Assembly (NCBI RefSeq): GCF_000482465.1
Contig: NZ_KI519426.1
Location: 251,662 to 315,661 of the forward strand
Reading direction: 5' to 3'
DNA length: 64,000 nucleotides
DNA from: Runella limosa DSM 17973
Lineage (GTDB): Bacteria; Bacteroidota; Bacteroidia; Cytophagales; Spirosomataceae
Below the pieces are notes generated by a model. The model saw only the letters and a program-made list of their open reading frames with translations, did not search any database and was not told where the DNA came from. Position numbers and translations under genes: made by a program. Below are positions 56,164 through 63,907 of this stretch, in pieces (position 1 is the first letter of the stretch; the number at the start of each line of letters is the position of its first letter).

Positions 56164-56613
56164 ATGAATCTTAGATTTTTTCTTAAGGAAGTGTTTTACA
56201 ATACTTTATATTTTGTTTTAATTAGTTTAACTACAAACTTACTTGGACTACAAATATTAGTCAAAGGAATTGGTTCTATTATGTTTATGCAAATTTATTT
56301 TGCCTTAATTGTGCCTCTAATTATATATCATTTCTTTACAGTTGTTTCAATATTTTTATTAAAAAATTTTAGTTCTAAGAGGGGAATATTTTGGATAAAT
56401 ATTTTCATATTTTGTATATTACCTATTATATATATATTAGCAAATAACAATATATACATAAATAATAATTTAGACGACCCCATTTTAATTGATATCGATA
56501 AACGATTAGAACAAAATATGGCTTATACAATTTTACTCTTAACATCTATTGGTTTATTAATTACCTACTTGGTGCGTTATAATCATTGGATTAAAATTAT
56601 AGAAAAACATTAA
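56164..56613 (+). CDS. Membrane protein, candidate immunity protein of cassette 1
   Basis: 149 residues with four membrane helices (about 12-30, 41-65, 76-95 and 121-140), very AT-rich. It follows the phospholipase-like toxin by 48 bp and is the only small membrane protein of the array. An immunity protein in the inner membrane fits a toxin that attacks lipids. No family is recognised. Confidence 0.5.
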   Translation: MNLRFFLKEVFYNTLYFVLISLTTNLLGLQILVKGIGSIMFMQIYFALIVPLIIYHFFTVVSIFLLKNFSSKRGIFWINIFIFCILPIIYILANNNIYINNNLDDPILIDIDKRLEQNMAYTILLLTSIGLLITYLVRYNHWIKIIEKH

Positions 56614-56640
56614 AACTATTCTTAGAAAGCTATATTGACT

Positions 56641-56748
56641 CAGTTGTGAGTTAATATATTTGGAACACTGCGTATCCAAAATAAATAGCAGTTTGTAACT
56701 GCTATACCGTTCATTGATATTTTGAGAAACACGAAAGTGTGAATCGAG
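56641..56748 (+). repeat. Inter-cassette repeat A
   Basis: Contains CAGTTGTG, GAACACTGCGTA, a hairpin AGCAGTT-TGT-AACTGCT (56687-56703) and the block CGTTCATTGATATTTTGAG followed by ACAC-GAAA-GTGT (56729-56740). Related elements lie at about 59590-59757, 61486-61636 and 63908-64000. Confidence 0.8.
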
Positions 56749-56758
56749 CCTAAGCAAA

Positions 56759-56912
56759 GGCTACGTAAGTGTGCTGCTGCCCATGGGTGTTACCCAAAAC
56801 GTGGCCGTGACTTTCGACAACATTGCCATCAACGACTGCTACGAACTCGTTAATGGCAAAATTGAACTCGTCGTTGACCCTAATAAGCAACTTCTTGATG
56901 TCGATGATGCTT
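56759..56912 (+). repeat. Header repeat, copy 2
   Basis: About 154 bp, almost identical to copies 3 and 4, ending CTTGATGTCGATGATGC. The match continues across codon third positions. Confidence 0.92.
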
Positions 56913-58420
56913 GGGAAGGAATGCAAGATTTATTGGCTCAAACCGAGGCTCGCATTGAAACTGCCCAAACCTCCATTGATAAAATTTTAGCCCTGAATAA
57001 AAACGCGACAGCAAACAAACAGGCCATACTCGACGAATTGGCCAAACTCAAACCCACTATTGATTCCCTTTTGGCTGATGATTGTCGTACTCAAGCCTTT
57101 AAAGACTCTATTTTAAGAGAGTACAATGAGATGGTTGCTTATGCCCAGTCCCGTAATGCACGACTGGCCGCCACCAATGCCGACAACCCTATCACAAAAT
57201 ACCTCACTTCGTGGGCTGAAAGGTTGCTTACCCCTGTTTTGATGTGCGTGATTGATAAGTCTAACTTTCCTCAACTTATCAATTTAATTGTTCAGGAAAC
57301 AGAGTATAAAAAATCTCTTTTACGGGTCAACTCAGCTGGTGTAACGGGAGATACCAAGTGCAATTTGCTCTTTGTAGAAGGCTTTGTCCATCAATTCTTT
57401 GGCAACCTAGATGCCATTGGCCTTTCAGAAGCTATTGCAAAAGTCGGAGTGGACAAATTAAAAGGCTTTTTAGAATACATTAAAAATTGCTCTAATTCCT
57501 CTGTTACAGGGCAAAGCTACTTTGAAAACTGCTTATTGAATGAGCCTCTTCTGATTAAACCTACGGTTGATGCTTTTCAAATGACGAAAGGACTCTACGA
57601 CGTTGTCAGTACATCGGTTGGAGAAGCCTATAGTTGTACCTGTTGGGATCAAAACGGTGCTGTTGCCTCCGTAGAATGTGCCCATATTAGGGGGCAGATA
57701 ACAGGATTTGTAGCCTCTGCTGTTTTGGAAGAAATATTGACAGGAGGTGCCGCTTCTACCTGGTTGGCAGTAAGAGCCGCAAGTATTGCTAAAAAATCTA
57801 TCCGAAAAGTAGAAGCTTTGGTTGTAAATGGAAAAACGATTCTAACCAAAACCAACCTCAAAACGGCTGATTTTAGAAAATGGATAAATAACAAATCTGT
57901 TGATTTAACGGAAGTTGTTAAAAAAGCTTTGGGAAAAGGTAAATTTGTAGCAGAAATTACCCAAGAAACTATTGACGAAATTTTCAAAGGAAAAATTTCA
58001 AAAATCCCGCCCTCAGAGGGACAAACACAACCTAGTTTCAAAGCAATAGGAGTCCATCATAAGTTAGCTATATCAAATAGAACGGCTGGTTTTGTAGAAG
58101 GGGATGTAAGAATAAGTAACATAACACCTATCGATGCTAATGGTATTTATCAAGCTAAAGTTGAAATATATCATCCAGATCTGATTCCTATCAATGGCAC
58201 AGGCTGGAAAGTAAAATATAACCAAGGAGGAAAATCTACTTTTTTTCCAGATAAATGGAGTCAAAACAAAGTACTTGAAGAAATTTCATATGCTTTTAAT
58301 AGAAAATCTCTTCTAACAGGTAATAAATATAAAAGCTATACATCCAATGGTATTGAATTGCATTTTTATTTAGATTCATCTGGTAATATAAGTACTGTCT
58401 TTCCAATTTATAAACCTTAA
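56771..58420 (+). CDS. Toxin-like cassette 2: EndoU-type nuclease C-terminal domain
   Basis: 549 residues from a GTG at 56771 in the header; no signal peptide, and the frame upstream is open for only a few codons. Header (about 1-47), helical pre-toxin (about 48-140) and a middle part with several Cys (YSCTCWDQ, VECAHIRGQ) lead to a C-terminal domain (about 425-549). That domain resembles bacterial EndoU nucleases: GVHHKLAI with H429 and H430, then STFFPDKWSQNKVLEEI and a final STVFPIYK. EndoU toxins of contact-dependent systems cut tRNA. The small gene 12 bp downstream is the likely immunity gene. Confidence 0.7.
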   Translation: MLLPMGVTQNVAVTFDNIAINDCYELVNGKIELVVDPNKQLLDVDDAWEGMQDLLAQTEARIETAQTSIDKILALNKNATANKQAILDELAKLKPTIDSLLADDCRTQAFKDSILREYNEMVAYAQSRNARLAATNADNPITKYLTSWAERLLTPVLMCVIDKSNFPQLINLIVQETEYKKSLLRVNSAGVTGDTKCNLLFVEGFVHQFFGNLDAIGLSEAIAKVGVDKLKGFLEYIKNCSNSSVTGQSYFENCLLNEPLLIKPTVDAFQMTKGLYDVVSTSVGEAYSCTCWDQNGAVASVECAHIRGQITGFVASAVLEEILTGGAASTWLAVRAASIAKKSIRKVEALVVNGKTILTKTNLKTADFRKWINNKSVDLTEVVKKALGKGKFVAEITQETIDEIFKGKISKIPPSEGQTQPSFKAIGVHHKLAISNRTAGFVEGDVRISNITPIDANGIYQAKVEIYHPDLIPINGTGWKVKYNQGGKSTFFPDKWSQNKVLEEISYAFNRKSLLTGNKYKSYTSNGIELHFYLDSSGNISTVFPIYKP

Positions 58421-58432
58421 ATTTCATATTAT

Positions 58433-58774
58433 ATGAGCTTTGAAATAAAACTAACTAAGAAAAAATTCGATACAGATTGGGGTTTTTTCATGGAGACTAG
58501 TGATTCTTACAAGGGATTAGGAGAACTTTTTTGGGATTATACAGATGTAAAAGATATCGAAATCCTTAAAATTGGTATTGAACAAACAATATTTGGAAAA
58601 TGGGAAGATCCCTTGCCAATGGAATTTGGCAGTGGCATAACAAGTGTCTTTGTTCACGCTGAAAAATCCTATATACACAATTATGATGGAGAGTTTCTAA
58701 AAATACCTACGGAGAAATTATTGCTATTTTTAAATATTTGGCTAAATTTTATCAAACTTTCTCAATCTATATAG
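58433..58774 (+). CDS. Candidate immunity protein of cassette 2
   Basis: 113 residues, 12 bp after the EndoU-like gene. It is soluble and rich in Phe, Trp and acidic residues, with no signal peptide. The position is that of an immunity gene. I do not recognise the family. Confidence 0.55.
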   Translation: MSFEIKLTKKKFDTDWGFFMETSDSYKGLGELFWDYTDVKDIEILKIGIEQTIFGKWEDPLPMEFGSGITSVFVHAEKSYIHNYDGEFLKIPTEKLLLFLNIWLNFIKLSQSI

Positions 58775-58885
58775 TCACAGGATTTCAACTTAAAGGAAGT
58801 TCGTAAGGTTATTTAAACCCATAGTCTGTGTCTTCTCAGAACTAATATAAGAATGGGATTTTATGAAAAATAATACATTGTTTGA

Positions 58886-59149
58886 TTGCTGGGGGTTGAA
58901 GGCAAACTTAGTGGGCAAGCACAGAATATTCTTAGGCAAGCAAGATTAGGCCAAATACAAATAGAGAAATTTGATTCTTTTAATCATCAGAGATCTGAAA
59001 TGCTTATAAAACAAGGAACAACAACTGTTGACTACAAAATTATCACAGAAGCTGAAATTAGAATTTTAGCAGAAAGACAATTTGATGCAGCACAAGTACC
59101 TATGGATCTTAGAAAGGCTTATTATTTAGAATGGAACAACTATAGGTAA
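58886..59149 (+). pseudogene. Headless toxin C-terminal fragment (orphan tip)
   Basis: An 87-residue frame starts at a TTG directly after an in-frame stop, without header, pre-toxin or ATG. The content (GQAQNILRQARLGQIQIEKF, then VPMDLRKAYYLEWNNYR) resembles the end of a polymorphic toxin. It lies directly before a small gene of immunity size. It may be a displaced toxin tip kept for recombination or simply a remnant. Confidence 0.5.
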
Positions 59150-59168
59150 AAACTAACTAAATTTTAAT

Positions 59169-59456
59169 ATGAATACTAATAATATACCCCAAAAATTACA
59201 TATTTTAATTCCATTTGCTTCAAAATGTGGCATAGAAGATGATGGTATTAGGGACTCAATGATTTTTAATTGTTCCATAGAAGAATTAAAAGAAATCGTA
59301 GAGTCTCTTAATGACGAAAACCTTAAAATTATTAATAATTGGTTAGGAGGTGCAGAAGCTTTTTCACCCCCTTATTCTAATGAATATATAACATTTACCT
59401 GTTATATTATGGCATTTGAATATGCCAAAGCAAGGTTAGAGAATTTAGATAAATAG
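59169..59456 (+). CDS. Candidate immunity protein of the orphan tip
   Basis: 95 residues, helical and acidic, with no signal peptide, 19 bp after the orphan tip. The segment SIEELKEIVESLNDENLKIINNWL looks like a helical pair. Its role is inferred from position only. Confidence 0.5.
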   Translation: MNTNNIPQKLHILIPFASKCGIEDDGIRDSMIFNCSIEELKEIVESLNDENLKIINNWLGGAEAFSPPYSNEYITFTCYIMAFEYAKARLENLDK

Positions 59457-59589
59457 ATAACTCACTAGATAAAGTTCCCCTATTCATGCTGAATTATGCC
59501 GAACAAAACGACTGGAAGTTTATCTTGTAAGTTAGGCGGTTTAGGTTCTAAAAATAATTTCAAGCTGTGAGATTCTCCTCTGTTATGAG

Positions 59590-59757
59590 AAGAAGTGAAT
59601 AACATTATGTACTAAAAATAAACAGGTAGTTTGTGTCTATCTAATCAAAATTTAATATAACTCTCGTTCATTGACATTTTGAGAAACACGAAAGTGTGAG
59701 TTAAGCCCAAGGGTTTTGCTTGTAAGAGAGGCTGCTCCAACAAAAAAGTAGCCTCTC
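59590..59757 (+). repeat. Inter-cassette repeat B
   Basis: This 168-bp region holds a diverged version of the tail (TGTACTAAAAATAAAC, then stem AGGTAG/CTATCT at 59624-59642), CGTTCATTGACATTTTGAG, the ACAC-GAAA-GTGT hairpin, and a GAGAGGCTGC...GTAGCCTCTC hairpin (59726-59757). The rest of the 59457-59779 gap shows no gene. Confidence 0.75.
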
Positions 59758-59761
59758 AACA

Positions 59762-59922
59762 GGCCGTGGCTACGTAAGCGTGCTGTTGCCCATGGGCGTT
59801 ACCCAAAACGTGGCCGTGACTTTTGACAACATTGCCATCAACGACTGCTACGAACTCGCTAATGGAAAAATTGAACTCGTCGTTGACCCTAATAAGCAAC
59901 TTCTTGATGTCGATGATGCTTT
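59762..59922 (+). repeat. Header repeat, copy 3
   Basis: 161 bp, starting GGCCGTGGC and ending GATGTCGATGATGCTT. It differs from copy 2 at only a few bases over the shared length. Confidence 0.92.
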
Positions 59923-61015
59923 AGGTATAATAGACGATTTGAAATACAAGGCGCAAGCCTTATTAGATGCCAAAGCCATTGGAGATACTACTCAATATAA
60001 TGCTATTTTGAAGGATATTGAAAAAGACAAAGTAAAATTAAGTAGTAGTAATACCATAAATGATGAAACAAAGGACTTTGTGGTTAATAATATTAACGAT
60101 TTACTTCTTTGTGAAAGGCAGACTAATAGTAATACAAATAAACGGATAGGAGCTATCAACTGTGATGCTGTAGTAAAAAACTTTATCCCCAATGAGTATT
60201 TAGAAGAACCTATCATTGATGAGAGCGTACAGTTAGGTCTAAAAGAATATGTAGCTGACAGTGAACATTGGGAAGATTTAACGCCAGAAAAGATGAGAGA
60301 TTTGTGCCTTGATGCTGGGGTTAAAGCAAAAGTTCTTCAAAACCCTAAGACAGCTCCTTATGTAAATGAACTTTTCCCTGTAAGAATCGGTGTAATATTT
60401 GAGAATGCGGTTTTAAAATCATTAGATAGACCTAAAAATGGAGCATCTTATCCTGTTCAAAACCCAAATCTTAACCCTAAATCAGTAATACCCGATGCTA
60501 TTGCTGAATCAGGTACTATACAAGAAAAAATGGTTAGTGAAAAAAAAACAAGGGTATATTATTGGTGGCCAAATGGCGTATTTATAGATGCAAAATTTAC
60601 ATTAAGGGCTGAAAAAATGATATATTTCAAAGGGAATAATCCAAAAAATGAAGATCAAATTGAGGGTTTTTTAAATGTACTAATGAAAGAAAATAATGCC
60701 TTTTATACTACAAGTTGGTTAGGCACTTTATTTGGAATAGGAACACCTATTAAAAAAAGTGCTACAGAAGCAAACGCTTCTTATTTAGTGATAGTAACCC
60801 CAGTAGGTGTAAATTTAGAGGATAAAATTCTAAGAGAAGCTGGTAGTAGAAATATTGCTGTACTACAATCTGATTGTCAATATTTTAAAAAAGGAAAGGA
60901 TGTTTACTTGAAAGTTTCTACTTCCACACTTAAAAATGATGCATATTTGAGGAACAAAGTACGATTAATAGGTACTTATGCAGGAGGAGCGTCTTTAATA
61001 GATTTTAGTAAATAA
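59780..61015 (+). CDS. Toxin-like cassette 3: PD-(D/E)XK restriction-endonuclease-fold domain
   Basis: 411 residues from a GTG at 59780. Header (about 1-47), helical part (about 48-125) and a C-terminal domain. The nuclease core can be read as E208 (VIFENAVLK), D239 (VIPDAI) and D270-x-K272 (FIDAKFT), the order and spacing of PD-(D/E)XK nucleases. A DNA- or RNA-cutting toxin is inferred. The candidate immunity gene follows after 13 bp. Confidence 0.68.
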   Translation: MLLPMGVTQNVAVTFDNIAINDCYELANGKIELVVDPNKQLLDVDDALGIIDDLKYKAQALLDAKAIGDTTQYNAILKDIEKDKVKLSSSNTINDETKDFVVNNINDLLLCERQTNSNTNKRIGAINCDAVVKNFIPNEYLEEPIIDESVQLGLKEYVADSEHWEDLTPEKMRDLCLDAGVKAKVLQNPKTAPYVNELFPVRIGVIFENAVLKSLDRPKNGASYPVQNPNLNPKSVIPDAIAESGTIQEKMVSEKKTRVYYWWPNGVFIDAKFTLRAEKMIYFKGNNPKNEDQIEGFLNVLMKENNAFYTTSWLGTLFGIGTPIKKSATEANASYLVIVTPVGVNLEDKILREAGSRNIAVLQSDCQYFKKGKDVYLKVSTSTLKNDAYLRNKVRLIGTYAGGASLIDFSK

Positions 61016-61028
61016 AACACTAATAGTT

Positions 61029-61463
61029 ATGTCAGGGAATCACATTTTAAAAAACTTAAACCCTTACGGTATTAAGTTTCCAAATTATATTGATGAAATT
61101 ATTGATGATTTAACTCAAAAATTTCAATTTAATAAAACCGAATTAGACATGTCTACAGATAGCTTGTCTCTTTTTGATGTATATTTTATTGAAAAAAAGC
61201 CAATTATTGATGAAAAGTATATCAATGACATTATTTTAGGATTAGTTGCCTATACAGGACAATCATATATCTATAGAAATGGTGGTCATTGGAAAATGAA
61301 ATTGAACGATGATGGTAAGACATGGATTCCTATTGTTGTCTCAAAATATGGGTACGAAAACGAAGACTATATTGCATATTTATATAGTACATTAATAGAA
61401 GATGAGTACCCAAGTATTTATGCAGCTTCAATATTTCAAGAAAAACCTAATACATATGAGTGA
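61029..61463 (+). CDS. Candidate immunity protein of cassette 3
   Basis: 144 residues, acidic, soluble, no signal peptide. It follows the nuclease-like toxin by 13 bp. The motif VAYTGQSYIYRNGGHWKMKLND occurs in immunity-type proteins of polymorphic toxin systems, but I cannot name the family. Confidence 0.55.
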   Translation: MSGNHILKNLNPYGIKFPNYIDEIIDDLTQKFQFNKTELDMSTDSLSLFDVYFIEKKPIIDEKYINDIILGLVAYTGQSYIYRNGGHWKMKLNDDGKTWIPIVVSKYGYENEDYIAYLYSTLIEDEYPSIYAASIFQEKPNTYE

Positions 61464-61485
61464 TATTTGTCCAAATATATTTCCT

Positions 61486-61636
61486 CAGTTGTGCGTGGTG
61501 TTCTTTGGACACTGAGTACCTAAAATAAATAGCATATACCGTTCATTGACATTTTGATAAACACGAAAGTGTGAATCGAACCCAAGAATTTTGCTTGTAA
61601 GAGAGGCTACTCCAACAAAAAAGTAGCCTCTCAGCA
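61486..61636 (+). repeat. Inter-cassette repeat C
   Basis: Contains CAGTTGTGCGTGGTGTTC...GGACAC hairpin, TAAAATAAATAGCA without the following hairpin found in repeat A (a near-exact deletion), CGTTCATTGACATTTTGAT, ACAC-GAAA-GTGT, and a perfect GAGAGGCTAC/GTAGCCTCTC hairpin (61601-61632). Confidence 0.8.
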
Positions 61637-61790
61637 GGCCGTGGCTACGTAAGCGTGCTGCTGCCCATGGGTGTTACCCAAAACGTGGCCGTGACTTTCG
61701 ACAACATTGCCATCAACGACTGCTACGAGCTCGTTAATGGTAAAATTGAACTCGTCGTTGACCCTAATAAGCAACTTCTTGATGTCGATG
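61637..61790 (+). repeat. Header repeat, copy 4
   Basis: Identical to copies 2 and 3 through CTTCTTGATGTCGATG, then turns to unique sequence. Confidence 0.92.
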
Positions 61791-63553
61791 CGTTGGTGGA
61801 TGCCGTAAAAGAACTGCTGCCGAATGTTAAACTTTTTGCCCAAAATTATAAAGGAACGGCCGAAGACATTGAAAGTGCTAAGTACCTAAAACAACAATTG
61901 GAGGCGGCCAAAGCAGCTTTACTCACTAATGACTCCTACGACACAGCCGATAAAAACCTCATCCAACAAGGCTATGACCAGCAATTGGCAGGGCTCACTT
62001 ACCTCATTGAAAACGGAGGAAGCTGTTCTGCACCGATTGACAGCACTACCAACCTTGCAGGCGGGCGTTTGGCGGCTTTTGACGCTACTTATGCCGATGT
62101 TTGTACGGCACGAAATGCAACCATTCAAGGGGCAAAAAAGGCAGAAGAAGGTATATTCTCTGCCATTTGGAAGGTTCTCCAGCGATGTCAATCCACTAAT
62201 TTTGCACCTCACAATGGCGGCCTTGTCCCCAAATGCCTCTGGGACAACAACCTCGGAACAGCTTACCTCTCTGACCCTGCTTTTATCGCAGGCTTTATTG
62301 ACGGGGCTTATCTGACAGTTTCAGACTTATTCCAAACCGCCGTAAGTGCCTCCGAATGTGCTATTTGCTTTAATCCTACTGGCCCAGGATTTTACAGCGC
62401 TAAGTGTCAAGATGTTCGGAGTAAAACAATTGAGTTTTTTGAATTTTTCCGAACGTTAGCTACCGACGGTCAGCTTCGAGACAAAGTATGGGGCGATCTC
62501 AAACAACAAGCCGCTGAGTACTTAGACCAAACTATTTGCGTACAGGAGCCTATTTGCCGTTACAACCAAGGTAAATTGATGTTCGACATCGCTTCGATGT
62601 TTGTGGGCATTGGCGAAGTAAGTGGTGTGGTAAAAACGGGACTCAAAGCACAAGGGCTTATAAAAGTAGTGCAAGCCATTGAGAAAGTAGAAAGCAAGTT
62701 AAAAACGATACATCGTACTATAAACGGCATCAAATGGAAAATAGTTAAGTTGAGTACCAACACGAAAGTTTATAAGATTGCTTCTGCGACAGGCATTGAA
62801 ATTGGGGAGTTTTCTCAAGGGCTTTTACGTAATTTGCGTTGGAAAACAGGCAGTGGCTGGATACAATCCAAAGTACTGTATGGCGTCGATTACATCAACT
62901 CAACTGGATATAAGGTAAAAAATGGTGTACTAAAACTTTACAAACGTACCAACTGTCGCCTCTCTGCCGATGCCGCCGATGATGCTTGTGATTGGGCTGT
63001 GGAGGGAGTGGTAGCTGGTATAAAAGAGTTTTTTGAGAAAGGAGCGACAAAAAAAGGCAGATCAAATCGAAATATAAAAATTGATAAACCACGAAGTGCA
63101 ACAGACTTACTTGAAACCAATGCTAAGTATAATGTTGATGGGTATTTGTTTGAAACTGATGCTGATGGTCGGGTGAAAAAAGTCTCAGGTGATTTACAGT
63201 TAAATAGTGACAGAGAACGAGAATTAAGCTACCAAGACCAGATTCAATTTCAAGATAAACAAGGAGGTGACGATGGAGGACATTTGATAGGCAATCAATT
63301 TTATGGTCCTAATGAAGCTGTTAATATTGTACCTATGCGATATGACCTTAATCAAAGACGTAAAACAGATGGAGCATGGTATAATATGGAAGCCCAATGG
63401 GCAAAAGCTCTAAAAGGCGAAGCACCCTACACAACACCTCAAAAAGTAAATGTTGAGATTACAATAAAATATGGGGTAGATAGAAGACCTGTTGGTTTTG
63501 TTGTAAAGTACAAAATTAACAATAGTGAATTCACTCAAAACTTTATAAACTAA
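61655..63553 (+). CDS. Toxin-like cassette 4: DNA/RNA non-specific endonuclease C-terminal domain
   Basis: 632 residues from a GTG at 61655. Header (about 1-47), helical pre-toxin (about 48-150) and a long Cys-containing middle part (about 150-470). The middle part shares features with that of cassette 2, such as a DP(A/L)-x-I-GFIDGAY-like segment and paired Cys. The C-terminal domain has DDGGHLIGNQFYGPNEAVNIVP with H543 and N553/N557, matching the DRGH/DGGH-type DNA/RNA non-specific nucleases. Predicted to degrade nucleic acid in the target cell. Immunity candidate starts two bases after the stop. Confidence 0.72.
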   Translation: MLLPMGVTQNVAVTFDNIAINDCYELVNGKIELVVDPNKQLLDVDALVDAVKELLPNVKLFAQNYKGTAEDIESAKYLKQQLEAAKAALLTNDSYDTADKNLIQQGYDQQLAGLTYLIENGGSCSAPIDSTTNLAGGRLAAFDATYADVCTARNATIQGAKKAEEGIFSAIWKVLQRCQSTNFAPHNGGLVPKCLWDNNLGTAYLSDPAFIAGFIDGAYLTVSDLFQTAVSASECAICFNPTGPGFYSAKCQDVRSKTIEFFEFFRTLATDGQLRDKVWGDLKQQAAEYLDQTICVQEPICRYNQGKLMFDIASMFVGIGEVSGVVKTGLKAQGLIKVVQAIEKVESKLKTIHRTINGIKWKIVKLSTNTKVYKIASATGIEIGEFSQGLLRNLRWKTGSGWIQSKVLYGVDYINSTGYKVKNGVLKLYKRTNCRLSADAADDACDWAVEGVVAGIKEFFEKGATKKGRSNRNIKIDKPRSATDLLETNAKYNVDGYLFETDADGRVKKVSGDLQLNSDRERELSYQDQIQFQDKQGGDDGGHLIGNQFYGPNEAVNIVPMRYDLNQRRKTDGAWYNMEAQWAKALKGEAPYTTPQKVNVEITIKYGVDRRPVGFVVKYKINNSEFTQNFIN

Positions 63554-63555
63554 AC

Positions 63556-63891
63556 ATGGAATACAAGCAAGAAATTATCAACAAACTCAACACCCTTAAT
63601 TTAGGGTTAGAAGGCTATGGTGCCTGTCATCAAATTGAGTATTATACAATAGAAAAAGGTTCAGGTATTAAAGGGTATATTTTTGGCCAAAATATGGACT
63701 CAATAAGATATATCAGTTATGACCCAGATTTTAGTTGGGATTTACATATGCTACTTTATGAATGGCAAAGTGAAACTTCTGAGAATAACAAATGGAATAA
63801 AGCAACTTTTAAGCTATATAACAATGGAAATATAGAAGTAAAAATATGGTGGGATGAGGATTTTCAAAAACAGTTATATCCGAATGGGTAA
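63556..63891 (+). CDS. Candidate immunity protein of cassette 4 (YezG-like)
   Basis: 111 residues, two bases after the nuclease toxin. Pattern TFKLYNNGNIEVKIWWDEDFQKQLYP near the end resembles the YezG/DUF600 immunity proteins that pair with nuclease toxins. No signal peptide. The call is by similarity seen by eye. Confidence 0.6.
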   Translation: MEYKQEIINKLNTLNLGLEGYGACHQIEYYTIEKGSGIKGYIFGQNMDSIRYISYDPDFSWDLHMLLYEWQSETSENNKWNKATFKLYNNGNIEVKIWWDEDFQKQLYPNG

Positions 63892-63907
63892 CTGCCCCAA
63901 TTGTGCC

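Noticed and set aside
56687..56740. GNRA-type hairpins as a defined non-coding RNA gene
   Set aside because: The stem is only four base pairs and no promoter is seen. I keep it as part of a repeat.
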